From assembly GCA_963682025.1 (NCBI GenBank), contig OY821519.1:9102668-9166667 (forward strand): DNA of 64,000 bases, read 5' to 3'. Position numbers and translations under genes: made by a program. Of the stretch, positions 1 to 11,400 are shown piece after piece. Origin of the DNA: Cordilura impudica (Eukaryota; Arthropoda; Insecta; Diptera; Scathophagidae). How positions within the stretch are numbered: the stretch's first letter is position 1; every line of letters begins with the position of its first letter. The notes beneath the pieces were generated by a model. That model made no database searches. It was not told the DNA's origin and worked only from the letters and a program-made list of their open reading frames with translations.

Positions 1-344
1 CTAGTTTAAATTATGAACTGTATCATGAAATTAACAGAGGGGTTAAAATGACCATCCGCATAGCCAAGAATGAACACCTTAACGGACAGTGCCAGTAGAT
101 CGAAAAACTACAAAATTTACTTGACGATTATAATTTACACAAAAAATTAAGAGAAGCCGCCGGAATATACAGTAAGAAAACACCTAGTATTTTATATAAC
201 AATAATTGAGGCTGTATTTGATATTGAGGAAAAACGAAGAAATGGAAAGACTATACAGAACAACTTTTTTCAGACAGCGTTCGCACAGTTTATGATAACG
301 AACCACGAAATAGAATCCGCTATAATTTCACTAAAATATAAAAA

Positions 345-2130
345 AATGCACTGGCCCCGATGAGATTCCTTCTGAAGTACTAAAACTGATAGATGCGGAT
401 AATATTGACCTACTTGCAAAGTTGCTTAACCATATTTTTGATACAGGACAATATCCGCAAGACTGGCTTAAATCTATATTTATAACCATACCCAAGAAAA
501 CTGCGCAAAATCTTGTAATGACTACAGACTTATAAGTCTAATGAGCAACGCCCTGAAAATACTTCTAAGAGTAATTCACTCGAAAATATACTCAAAATGC
601 GTGCGAAAAGCAAATGGGGGAGTCCCAGTTTAGGTTTAAAGAAGGAATGGGTACCCGTGAAGCGCTTTTCTCTCTACAGCTACTAGTCCAAAAATATAGA
701 GATGTACAAAAGGATGTTTTCTTATGCTTCGTAGATTACGAAAAAGCGTTTGACACAGTGCAATACGACAAACTAATGAACATCCTTATGTCAATCGTTA
801 TAGATCACCGTCTGAAAGTATTTCAATATCGAGAGGCGTTCGGCAAGATTGTATACTGGCCCCACTATTTTTTAAAATATATTTTCCGAGAGGATTTTCC
901 AGGAATCCAACAACACATATAGGGGTATTTTTATAGGCGGCATATATAGAAATAATATTAGATATGCCGATGATATCACAGTACTGGATAATAGTAAAGG
1001 GTGATCCATTTCGAGGTTCCCTACTTTTTTAAAGAAAAAAAACACAGAAAGTTCAAATTTAATGGGGAATGTTTATTATCATTTGAAAGAACATTCTTTG
1101 AGATTTATTTTTTGAAGATTATGTCTATCAACTCGAATCGACACTCCACGGTTTTCGTATACACTCTCAGCTACGGCCGCTATATTTTCTTCACTTGACG
1201 TGGTCTATTCGGTCGAATATTATCCAATAATGAATTATTGATTATGTTGACCATAAGTTGAGCGAAGTGCACGAAACACATTCTTCACAGAACATGAATT
1301 TTCGTAATAAAGTTGAACGATTTGTAAACGTTGTTCAGGCGTAAGTCTTTTCATGATGAAATCCCAAACGATACTAAACAGAAATAACATGACAGCATGA
1401 CACGACTCACAAGTGATCTGTCCAAAAAAAGGCTATTGAAAAAAGTATCTCTACTTGGATCACCCGGTGTTACTGATCTCCAAGATTTATTGAATAGATT
1501 GGTTACATATAGTGAAATACAAGGTTTGAAAATAAATATTCGAAAGACCAAATATATGATTGTGAGCAGAAAATATAACTACGACACAGATATAAAAATA
1601 AAAAATACAAAAACAAAACTTTTCCATCGAAAGAGTTCATAACTGTCAATATCTAGGAGTAATGATCAATAACCAATGGGACGGATCAAAAGAAATACGA
1701 CAATGGATAGAAATGGCAAGAGATTAATTTTTTAAATATAAAAAAGTTTTAACGAGTCATGATATAAACATCGATACGAAAATACGGTTTATCAAAGCAT
1801 TTGTATGGTCAGTACTACTATACGCAATGGCGACAATTGTGAAAAACTAGAATCCTTCGAAATGTGGATTTAGCGACGGATACTAAAAATACGATGGACC
1901 GATTTTAAATCAAATATCGAGGTGCTGAGAAGAATGCATCGAAAAAGAGAGCTCATAAAAACTATAAAAAAAAAAACGGAAAAAAGCCTACCTTGGACAT
2001 AGTATGAGAAATCCAAAATACAGATTGTTACAAGCCATCACGAAGTCGAGAATAGACGGAAAGCCTTCTAAAGGAAGAAAAGAAATGGCTTGGATTTCAA
2101 ATATTCAGAAGAGGACTGGATTCCGAGATG
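345..2130 (+). pseudogene. LINE reverse transcriptase, broken
   Basis: Reading across frames, the N-terminal fingers region begins near 358 (APDEIPSEVL) and leads to an SLMSNALKIL-like segment near 535-570. Motif A is CFVDYEKAFDTV near 728-763, preceded by FKEGMGTREALF. Motif B is degenerate near 850 (GVRQDCILAPLFF across a frame change). Motif C is RYADD at 960-974. After the 474-bp insertion the frame resumes as TDLQDLLNRLV and GLKINIRKTKYMIVS to about 1622. A C-terminal block with AYLGHIMRNPKYRLLQ follows near 1985-2030. At least four frameshifts and several stops make it non-functional. The catalytic aspartates of motifs A and C are still present. Confidence 0.85.
997..1470 (-). mobile_element. 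Internally deleted mariner-type element inside the LINE
   Basis: TA lies on both sides (995-996 and 1471-1472). The ends are imperfect inverted repeats: AAGGGTGATCCATTTCGAGG on the left, and on the right, read in reverse complement, GGGTGATCCAAGTAGAG starting a few bases in. On the minus strand, near 1350 down to 1240, an N-terminal transposase fragment reads MKRLTPEQRLQIVQLYYEN and then VKNVFRALR. A second piece near 1200-1150 reads SSEENIAAVAESV. The rest of the gene is missing. The same motif family occurs in the nearly complete element at 59086-60392. Removing it with one TA restores the host frame. Confidence 0.88.
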
Positions 2131-2300
2131 TATGATATCTTCTGAGTACGACAAGAGGTAGAGGAGTGTTTACCGAAATCCTGGGAATCTTTTGAAATAT
2201 TATGAAATCTTTAGTAAAATAACATGTAATTGTATTGGTCGCAAACATTCGTATGACGAATAGGCAAATAAAGAAGGAGAAGAATAGTTTAGCGTTAAGT

Positions 2301-2640
2301 CCTAAAATTATGAATTTTTTTTTTGCGAAATCACTATTTGGTGTGTAGTCTATTGAAAGATAATAATAATAATAATTTTTTTTAGTGATGCCAAAACAAT
2401 GGTAACTCAATTAAAACAATAAAATAGAAGATGGTATGAAAGAAAATGTGTAACATCTTAACCGTTATTTAAATATTTATAGTTTCTGATGTTTTCTTTC
2501 AACTATTTATTAAACACAATTGTATTTTTCAATGTTTTAATCTTATAATTAATTATTATAAAATAAAGGCAGGAATAAAGTTTTGCAAAGAAGTTAAAAA
2601 CCAGAATAATAGATAATTTCAAAAATTATCAAGAAATACT
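2301..2640. other. A+T-rich spacer
   Basis: No gene is visible. It holds an AAT microsatellite near 2361-2375. It also has a 26-27-base stretch (2376-2402, containing AGTGATGCCAAAACAATGG) also found inside both long family-A elements (near 6158-6181 and, inverted, near 24514-24538). Confidence 0.6.
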
Positions 2641-2644
2641 CGTA

Positions 2645-2960
2645 TCTTGAAAGAGATACGGTGACGACACAACATTTAGACGGCATTAACAAACTGAAAC
2701 AAAAAATATGTGCGCGAACTGTTTCCAGACATGACAATGACCCAAAACATACCTCCAAAGTTTGAACAGTTAGTGTTTTGGAATGGCCAGCTCAATCACC
2801 AGTTTTTTTGTAGATCGAATAGAGGAAGTTATTTCAGATTGTCAAAAATTTCAATGGATATCACTAACAACTTAATGGACTCCATGCCTCAGCGTTGTGA
2901 AGCAGTGCTAAAATGGATGCCCAACAAAATATTGAAACCAAAAATAGATTGAGTTTTAAA
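2645..2960 (+). pseudogene. Tc1-like transposase C-terminal relic
   Basis: Across frames the sequence reads LDGINKLKQK near 2680 and then RHDNDPKHTSKV near 2728-2765. That is the Tc1 second-aspartate motif. VLEWPAQSP near 2775-2800 is the segment before the third acidic residue. After a deletion, a tail near 2880-2950 resembles the usual SMPxRCxAVxxxxGxPTKY end of Tc1 transposases. The third catalytic residue is lost. No terminal repeats are seen. Confidence 0.75.
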
Positions 2961-3007
2961 TTATTGCAGAGTAAAGGCTTGCAACGTTTTGTCAACAGCA
3001 TAAAAAA

Positions 3008-6000
3008 CAAGTAAGAGTGTTAAATTCGGCTGTGCCGAATCTTTAATACCCTCCACCTCGGTTTGAGTATTGATAATAAATGTAAACAAAATATTCAAAA
3101 TATTGGAAAAAGTAAACAATTTGTTGCACTTAATACCAAATTATTTAAGAAAATACTTTGGGTTGGTTTTCGTCTTTTCTATTATTTCGGATTTATTTCG
3201 GTGTTTGCTTTTTGGTCATTGTGGTTGCTGATCGCCATGCATTTAGGTTATATACATATATACATGCGTTTATTTAGTTTTTGCTAATTAAATAGCTCGC
3301 CCTAACCTCCATTGCAAAGGTAATGGTTGTGTAGAGTGGCTATATGCATTAAATCGTGCTAATTGGAGATGGCTGTATAGTTTCTTTTAACTGGCCAAAT
3401 ATTTCTTCATTGTGGCCATATAGGTCGGATGGAGTAACAAAATAATAACCAAAAAGAAAAAAAGCTCTCTCAACTTTTTTTTTTTAAATATTGCCGTATT
3501 TTGAAAACATAGAGAATAAATTTATAATAATATATAATCAAATTAGGGATACCAAACGCAAAAAACCACAAGTCCCAAACATTTTAAATAAAATAATTTA
3601 ATGTTATCTTTATTTTCTGAAAAACTTAAAATTTTCATCCAAAAAAAATTGTAAAAATTTATATATAAAAAATAACATTCTCATCAAATTACGTTTACTT
3701 ATGTAACAATTTTTATGTTAGCAATTCTTAAATATCATTTGAGGTTTTCTTAAATTCATTGAATTTAAATTAATATTTTATGTAGTGCGATTCTGTTAAT
3801 TTCAAATTCAACGATCTGACAATCGCAAAATATATCGACAGCTATTGTTGTTTGCACTAAGGATTAAGTGATTCACTAAGTACATACATCTTAACGACAG
3901 TCGACAAATCTGTTTTTCTATTTATTTAAATTGTAAACTAGTGGCATCTCTGACAAAATAAGCGAAAAACACAAAGAATAGAAAAAAACAAATTACTTCA
4001 TGTTTGACAGGATGATTTTATGTTTATGTTTAATATCTTTATTTTTTACTAATATTTCTGTTTATTTATTTGAAAATTAAATAATGAATTGAATATGCTA
4101 TATAATTTTTTTATTTATATAAAAAGTTTTTTAATAAAAACAAAATATTTTCACTATTTTATGATTTTTATTTATGTATGACGACATTTCAACCTAAAAA
4201 TTTAAGTTTTTATCGATTGAATAAACAACACAAAAATGGTTGTGGTTGAGATAACAACAACAGCTGACTTTAACAATAGCGAATATCGTTTAAAAATTTT
4301 ACTGATAATTTTGCAATTTTCTTTTTTTTATGATTCGACTATCGTTAAAAGAAGTTACTGAATCGGGGTACTGAAAAGTTATTAATATCTCCTGAATGGC
4401 AATATTTTTTTTTAAATGTAAACATTTTTAAATGTAAACATATTTGGTGTTTTTTTTTGGAATTTCAATGTGTTTAACGAATAAAATTTATATATTAACG
4501 ATGCAATTGATGTCTTCGAAATTTAAAATTAATATTTCCGACGTTTTGATATGATTTTCTGAAATTCAATTAATATTTTCTAATTTATAATTGGAAATTT
4601 TAATTTAAGTTTTTATAAGAATTGATATTTTCTTAAATTTGAATGGAAAATTTAAAAAGTGCAATTTTGTGTTTATGTGAATAATAATGCTTTATTAATT
4701 ATAAAATTTTTTTAAAAATTTGATGTAATCGCAATCAGATATTTTGTAGGTAAAGCAGAATAATAGTTCTATATAACTATGTAGAACTGTTTTGAAACAA
4801 AAAACTCATTGATGAACAAGGTAACTCTATTTTGTAAAGACAACAAAAAGTTAACATGCCAAACTTATGTTCATATTTGTAAAAGAATAATGAAAAAACG
4901 TATGAAATAAAAGACCAGCCCGTGTATGCTCTTAACATTGTTCTGTATGATATTCCATTGAAAATATTAACATTCATGTTAAAATAGAAATAACTATTAC
5001 AAAGCTAATTAGAACAAAAATTGTGGCGCCATCTACTGTGGCATAGTCACGCTGAGCAAAATGAAGTGACACTCTGTTAATGCAAAAGAAATGTATTTTC
5101 CCCACAACAAAATATTGCAGAATTTTATGTAAATAAAATAATATACCGATTTATTTCTAACATGCAGTTACTATGAATATACATACATACATATATATAA
5201 TATATGTATATTATTTGTATTATTTAATATGTGTATGTATGTATATGTAAATATTACACACAAAAAATACAACATCAAACGTTATTTTTGTGTTTTTCTC
5301 TTTAAATAAATTAATACATAAATTTTTTTGCTAAATTTGCATTTGGGCAATTCACAACAGGTGTTGTATATTGTATGTTGTATTGAAATACACAATACAA
5401 TCATTTGTTGTGAACACTCAGTTCTATTTTCATATTGTAAAACGCTTTCTTTTGTAATTTTCGATCCAACGAGCAAAGATCGCTTCGTTGCTTCTGCTAT
5501 TTTGTATAAGAGAAAACACTTGTCAGTGTTTGCTTTTTGGTCGTGAGATATACCCTGGAGTTTAAGTTACGTACCTCTTGCTTTTTAATTTATAATGAAA
5601 AAAAAAATGTTGGTACTGAGAGAGAAAATACATACTAAAAATATAAACATTAATTTTTATATAAATAAACTTATCGATGTATTTGCGTTATTTGCATTAT
5701 TTGCCATATTTTATTTTATAATTATTTATGCTGATAAAATTCTATGTATTTGTTTTTTCTTTTGCATAAAAACTGGCTTTCACTTGGAACTGATATGTTA
5801 TGATACAATATATAACATTTACTAAACATAGCAAATGAAGTTGGATCGTGTATCAGATTTTTCAGTGAAAATTAGCAACAACAATTTTACACTATTGTAA
5901 AGTGATACACGATACAACAGATACAACGATACATTACCCATTGTGAATTGCCCAATTGTTTTTATATTAACAACTAGGTATTTTAGCATTATTTGCTTTA

Positions 6001-6804
6001 GATGTTGGTGAATTTTTACTCCCTTTAGATATATTAACTCGTAGTGTCTGCTTGTCGAAAAAATTTTGGATCGCTTTTAGCCACTTTCCCATGACCGAAT
6101 CGATCTGAAATTTTGCAGGCAGGCTCGTGGCAATGACAGAAATGATCTAACAAATTTTTTTAGTGATGCCAAAACAATGGAAACTTTTAAATTTTTCTAC
6201 CAGAGTTGATAAAAAAATGTACAAAGGGTTTGTTTTTATTATATTATTACCACAAAAACAACAAGTCCAGCTATGACAACAATGCAACATTTAGAATAAC
6301 AACAAGAACAATATAGAAATATCATGTTTTTCATTTTTTTTTTTACTTTTTCAGAGATTTCCCTGGACCTGCTCCACCGATTTTAATGATGTTTGAAATA
6401 GAAATCTTCCCATGAATTTGGTGAATCATCCTCACTAAAAATGATCACCCTAGCTGTCCTATTGAGGGCGTGATCGTGACAAGAACAACATAGAAAATTA
6501 TATTTTGTCAAGACTTTTTTTAGTTCTTCATTCAAATCTCGGGCCCGATTTGGACGATTTTAAATAGCGAACTTCTCAGGATGTTAGTGAATCATTTTTT
6601 ATGTCAACGAGTACCCTAGCTGCCCGATTGATGCCGTCATCGTGATTTCCACAGACGGACAGACGGACATCGCTATATCAACTCCGGTTGTTATAAGGAT
6701 CACAAATATATATATTTTACGGGGTCCAAAATTTTTTTTCTAATTATTACAAACGGAATGACAAACTTATATATACCCTCTGCACACTGGAGTGGAGGGT
6801 ATAA
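3008..6804 (-). mobile_element. Family A DINE/Helentron-like non-coding element, copy A1
   Basis: The left end starts CAAGTAAGAGTG and carries a hairpin, ATTCGGCTGTGCCGAAT (3023-3039). The right end is a second imperfect palindrome, TACCCTCTGC to TGGAGTGGAGGGTA, near 6774-6802. TACCCTCCAC motifs near both ends face each other as subterminal inverted repeats. Inside the right end is the GACGGACAGACGGACATCGC block with a following GGGGTCCAAA tract, typical of dipteran DINE-1-like repeats. No ORF with recognisable homology is present. A second copy lies inverted at 23877-26997, and a short one at 8780-12022. I orient it with the hairpin as the 3-prime end. Assignment to Helentrons is by structure and memory. 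Confidence 0.75.
5344..5954. mobile_element. 611-bp MITE inside A1
   Basis: Perfect 14-bp terminal inverted repeats, TGGGCAATTCACAA (5344-5357) and TTGTGAATTGCCCA (5941-5954), are flanked by ATT on each side (5341-5343 and 5955-5957). The inverted sister copy A3 (near 24715-24760) has the same flanking sequence without this insert and with one ATT. That confirms both boundaries. Short ORFs inside (up to 76 codons) have no recognisable homology. A 3-bp duplication would suit the PIF/Harbinger superfamily, but there is no coding evidence. Confidence 0.88.
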
Positions 6805-7085
6805 AAACAGTTTAAAATTTTTTTATTTTTTTTCTGAAGTTAAGCTATTTTATGCTAATCACCCATATTCTGTAAATCGTTGTCGTCGTCGTCGTCTCTT
6901 TGAAGTCATCACGATGAGTCGTCACGTTAGTTGAAAGGAATTCCAACTTTTCAGTTACTTATCAAAGCAGCCGTTAACAAATATAATATTTATGTAACTC
7001 CCAAATATAAGAAACACATATTGTAGAATAAAATATTATGGGGGCTTAAACAGTCGAATAAAGATACGTTCGCTTACGAATGCGA
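6805..7085. other. Spacer with short GTC repeat
   Basis: No gene is visible. A GTC microsatellite of about five units lies near 6880-6898. The region lies between the right end of A1 and a reverse-strand LINE relic and may include the degraded 3-prime part of that LINE. Confidence 0.4.
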
Positions 7086-7089
7086 AAAT

Positions 7090-8060
7090 TAGATTCCTGG
7101 ATGTACTTACTGCGATAATGCTTAAGCACACTGCTTTGCGGTATGACACATTTAACAGGTAACAATGAGCTTTCAGCTTCTCCAAAAACTAAATAGAATT
7201 ATTTGATACACCAATTATGTATGGTTATCTTTTTAATGAAAATGCCATGATCAACCAGCTCAAAAGCTTTTTGCAAATCAAAGAAAACACCAGCTACACC
7301 TTTAAACTCTGCATCGACTCCTCCACATATGTAGTCAACAATATTGACAACCGTTTCTTCCATTCTAGAAACTTCACAGATTCCAAATTTACGTTTAAAA
7401 AAAATTTTTGTATCTATAAAAATATTGAAATAACTGATTGAAAATAATTTTCTCAGACAGTGGTCGAAACATATCAGCATTTGTTGAGGCGAATCCTTTT
7501 GGTATTGGTACAATTTTATGAATTTTATGAATCAAAAAATTAGGGCATTCGCCACGGTCAATCATATTCCCAAAAAAATTCGTTTGGTTTCTTTACACAC
7601 CATCATTTTAGGTGTTATCCTATCATAACCAGAACTTTTAGTCGTAGATATTCCATCTTCCACACAGTTGTTGATATTTGCAAGATTAAAATTTGAATAA
7701 CGAGATATGTTACCACATTGATTCTCAATTAGATAAAAAAGAACTGATTAAAAGCCATGACTTTATCATGATCAGTTGTTATGAGGTTACCATCCTGTGA
7801 AAATATTTATTATGTAATTTGAGGATTTCTTCCTAGCTCATTGTTAAGAAATCTCCTTGTTTGATAAGAAATCTCCAATTTCTATTAAATTTCGAGCATT
7901 TCATTAATTTTCGATTGCTCAACTTAATTATTTTACTGATCTTTTCCAGTTGTTCGGATATAAATTTTTGTTTCTTCGCGCTTTTAAAAGTTCTCCTTTC
8001 AGGTATAATAGGGAAGCTTTTATTATCTACAAGTGGAATTTATTCACTGTTCTGCTCTTG
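7090..8060 (-). pseudogene. Non-LTR reverse transcriptase relic
   Basis: On the minus strand, near 7650-7580, the sequence reads SSGYDRITPKMM, matching the SGxDGI region at the start of many LINE RT domains. A frame near 7400-7230 reads VVNIVDYICGGVDAEFKGVA followed by GVFFDLQKAFELVDH, which is RT motif A with the aspartate retained. YQKDSPQQMLICFDHCLRKL around 7505-7450 fits the expected segment between them. Motif B and the YxDD box were not found. Stops are frequent, so this is an old fragment. The clade is uncertain (Jockey/CR1-like). Confidence 0.7.
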
Positions 8061-8438
8061 TTCTATATGAGCACTTACTTCCTATGGAACTTGCTTCATA
8101 AGCAACATTAAATAATATAAATTTTTATCCAACAAATGGTTATTGTACAATATTGAAATTTAATTCAAACTCTTCATTAAATTCAAAACCATAAACTCTC
8201 AATGTGAAGTTGTGGTAAGTACGAATGCAACTAAGTATTTTGAAAAAGAAAACAGAACCAAGTTAATAAAACCAAAATAGATTCTTCTCTTACAAATTGG
8301 TATTTATGTAAATTCAATATATCGTACGTCTCATTGGAGCAAGAACGAACAAATCTGAATAATAAAAAAAAAAAAACAAATCAAGACTCAATAATTACAA
8401 CAAATATACTTTACTCTATACTATGCCAAAACATACAC
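8061..8438. other. Non-coding spacer
   Basis: I see no coding homology, repeat pair or structured element here. The sequence is A+T-rich with short A-runs near 8368-8380. Confidence 0.4.
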
Positions 8439-8500
8439 TTGCTGGAAAAAGTATTCATACATCTAAAATTAAAACTGTCATGCTACGAAAAAAATAAGGA
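8439..8500. repeat. Solo terminal fragment of a Tc1-like element
   Basis: TTGCTGGAAAAAGTATTCAT and the following 40 bases are the reverse complement, with a few mismatches, of the right terminus of the Tc1-like relic ending at 28701. No transposase sequence adjoins it, so it is a stranded end or a remnant of a deleted copy. Confidence 0.65.
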
Positions 8501-9484
8501 AAATTTAACTTAGCGGAATTATTTTTATACCTTATACAACTGTTTGTTACTATCTAGACCCATCTTTTATTATATCGATTTACTCAGAATCAATTTATGA
8601 GTCGATTTTTGTGTCCGTTCATCCGACCGTCTGTCCGTCTGCCCGTCTATGTGTCTATGTAAACCTGGTAATCAAACTGCAGGTCACAAATATGAATATA
8701 TAAACTCTGTTGGACAATTCTTAATTACAGCCCTCACATAAAACTGCTTCCCGAACTCCACTTAAATCTATCAAAAAACATATAAGAGTGTTAAATTCGG
8801 CCGTGCCGAATTTTGATAAACTCCACATGGGTTTTACGTTACCATTAATATCTGGACTTAATCCACTATTTATAACAAATGTAAATAAAATATTTTAAAA
8901 AGTAAACAAGTTGATAAACTTTATACTAAATTATTACAACACACACACACAATGAATTTTGAAAATTTTTTGGAGGTGTCTTCATATTTTTGGACATATC
9001 TTGGCACAGGACGCCCGATTTACTCCGTTTTCAATAGCAACCTGCTGGAAATAATGACAAATAATATTGTTATAACTTTACCTACAGAAATGGTTTATTG
9101 TGTGAATAAGCATGATTTAAACAGACAGACGCACAGTGGACCATTTCACGAGAAGGCGGTCAAAAATCCATAACTTTTGAAGGGATTGGAATTTTGATAT
9201 GTGATTTTTTCCGTTTGATAGGTGGGACTTTAGCCTTTTATTTTTGTTATAAAACGTAAATATCGACCGATAATAAAAAAAGTTATGGAGGGTTTAAAAT
9301 ATATTTTCATTTTTAGGTTAAAAGGTTAAAAAAAGGTTTTTTTTTTATATAATGTGTTCTTTTTTCATTTAATTTTAAAACAAATACTTTTTAAAAATTT
9401 TGTAAGTTAAATTTTGTCAGAAAATGCCAAACTTTTGGCCCCCGTAAACTTTTTAGTCCAAATGTTCACAAGAGCCAAAGGTTG

Positions 9485-10264
9485 TTTATACGCTATACCA
9501 CTATGTGGTTTGGGTATATGACTTTGTGCTACTGTTTGTAACTACCAAAAATATTTGACATAGACCCTTTTTCTTTTATTATACCGATCGAATCAGAATC
9601 ACTATCTGATTCGATTTAACGATGTCCGTCCGTCCGTCCGTCTGTGTGTCCATGTAAAGCTTGGAATCAAACTGCAGGTCGCAAATATGAATATATTTTG
9701 ATGAAATTTGGTATATAAGCTTTTATCGGCCATAGGATCAACGCTATTGAAATTGGTGAGAATCGGTCAATGTTCTAGCCCCGATACAAATGACCCCTAT
9801 GAAATCAACATAAATTGCCATAAGATCCAAATTATCATATAAATCTTAGTCAAATTGGGTTTGTATGTATTTATTACATCCATTAATCAGTAGTCCAGAA
9901 ATGATCCCTATTGGACAACTCTTAGTCAAAGGCCCCATATAGAGCTGCTTCCCGATCTTCACTTAAATCTATCAAAAAACAAAAATATTGTTCAAATTTT
10001 TTTTGTATATATTTTTGCAAAATACAAGAGACTACCAAACATGGTCAGGATCGGTCCATTTTTGGGCCTAGTCCCCATTTAGATATAGCATCCGATGTGA
10101 ACTTTTTCATATCTGCAGCCAAAAAAATTAATAAAAATCCCACTCAAATTTGGTTTATGCTTATTTTCTATATCCAGTTAGTTGGGCCTGAGAGATAGGG
10201 TCTCTAAGCTCATGGAACAGGGTATCTTATAGTCGGTCTAAACCGACTATAATTTTCCTACTTG
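9485..10264 (+). mobile_element. Family B DINE-like element B2, intact
   Basis: This 780-bp copy starts TTTATACGCTATACCAC with the CCACTATGTGG hairpin. It contains the GTCCGTCCGTCCGTCTGTGT block near 9625-9645 and ends with the hairpin AGTCGGTCTAAACCGACT (10231-10248), then TTTTCCTACTTG. The Transib sister copy reads through the site as GGTTGGTTTTTTTTGG (near 17930). B2 therefore inserted at the edge of a T-tract with little or no duplication, the behaviour expected of Helentron/DINE-1 elements. It is non-coding. Confidence 0.78.
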
Positions 10265-10518
10265 TTTTTTTTTTGGAAATATAATTTATAAGCAGCGAAC
10301 GTAAAAGTTACCGGATATTGGTTCAAGATAGAGAAGTTTCAATGAAAAAGTCGTATGTTTTTAGTTAAAAATTTTTTGTCTTTTTAAATATTTCTATATC
10401 AATTTTTATTATAAATTTATAAAATACATAATTTTTAAATACATACATTTTTAAAATTGTTAACTATATAAAAAAAAGAGTATAACTTATTGTTAGTGTA
10501 CTGAAAAACTACTTTAAA

Positions 10519-10955
10519 TCAAACAATTTTAGTAAATATTTCTTCTAAATAGCCTTGATTTTCATCTTCTAGAAGTTGGTTAGCTTCTTCGTCTAATTTA
10601 ATAGAGGTAGATTTCCATTTTTTTTTTCGAACGTTGGACATATATGGATCTGAAGTGCACAACAAAATAGTGATAGGTCTTCATTAGTGCAACATCTGGA
10701 CATTTTTCGTGTGTTGTGCTCGCGAAAGAATCTTTAGTCTTTGTTCCTTTTTTCTTGCGCTTATTCAGATAGAACTCCTATTGGTAGCATATTGTTTTGA
10801 ATTATTTGTTGCCCATGGTACAAAATTTTATGAACTGTGGATGGCATATATCTCCAAGAGTATTTTTCGTTATAAAGTATAGCTGTTTTATTGGAGTACT
10901 TCTGGTGCATGCAGGAACATACCTGCTCATATTTTAGAATGGTGTGTCGCAATAG
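10519..10955 (-). pseudogene. Transib transposase, C-terminal fragment (copy 2)
   Basis: On the minus strand the frame reads YSWRYMPSTVHKILYHGQ, then MLPIGVLSE, then across frameshifts LLCTSDPYMSNV, and LDEEANQLLEDENQG to a TGA at 10519-10521. It is nearly collinear with residues 300-425 of the copy at 18167-19444. The HxxxxH of the zinc site is present in VHKILYHG. The run holding the third acidic catalytic residue is cut short by the frameshift after LSE. All sequence upstream, including both catalytic aspartates, is gone. It cannot encode a transposase. Confidence 0.85.
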
Positions 10956-11224
10956 TTTTTTTTACCATTTACCTGTTATTTAAATTGTTTTCCCATTTTG
11001 TCAAGTTCCGACTATTAATGTTCTTGAAAAATACCTATGTAAATGTACCTGTCAAAATAAAATCGATTTTACCCATTAATATAATTTAACAATTAAGCGC
11101 ATTATGTCTAAACCCTTTTTTATACGTATAGTATATAACAACTCGTGTCAACTCTACCGTTTCCTTTTTCTGTCAGTATAAAAAACAAATAAACTCATTC
11201 AAAAAAAAAAAAAAAATACACCGG

Positions 11225-11400
11225 TACGACCAACTTTTGTATTCATAACACACAGACGGACGGACGGACATAATTAAGTCGACTCAGAGAATGATTTTGA
11301 GTCGATCCGTATAATAAAAGATGGGTATAGATCCAATATTTTTGGTAGTTACAAACATCAGGTCAAATTCATTATACCCTAACCACATAGTGGAAAACTT
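11225..11400 (-). mobile_element. Truncated family B element B3
   Basis: Reverse-oriented 5-prime portion of family B: the CCACTATGTGG-type hairpin region (here CCACATAGTGG near 11383-11393), TTGGTAGTTACAAAC, TATTATACGGATCGACTC (read in reverse complement) and the CAGACGGACGGACGGACA tract near 11255. It is preceded by a 15-base A-run, consistent with entry at a T/A tract inside Transib copy 2. Confidence 0.65.

Larger units (their letters stand above)
1..2300 (+). mobile_element. RTE-like non-LTR retrotransposon relic
   Basis: A degenerate LINE runs from the window edge to about 2300. It lacks a visible endonuclease and carries many stops and frameshifts. The reverse transcriptase is recognisable from about 345 and the C-terminal region to about 2130. 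No target duplication or clear poly(A) tail is visible. The protein resembles the insect endonuclease-reverse transcriptase group often annotated as RTE. The clade is assigned from memory and could be wrong; that it is a LINE is secure. It is split at 997-1470 by a mariner-type insertion. Confidence 0.85.

Noticed and set aside
5282..5825. Overlapping ORFs of 64-76 codons in and around the A1 MITE
   Set aside because: They cross the MITE boundary or lack motifs. The MITE is non-coding by comparison with the empty site in A3.
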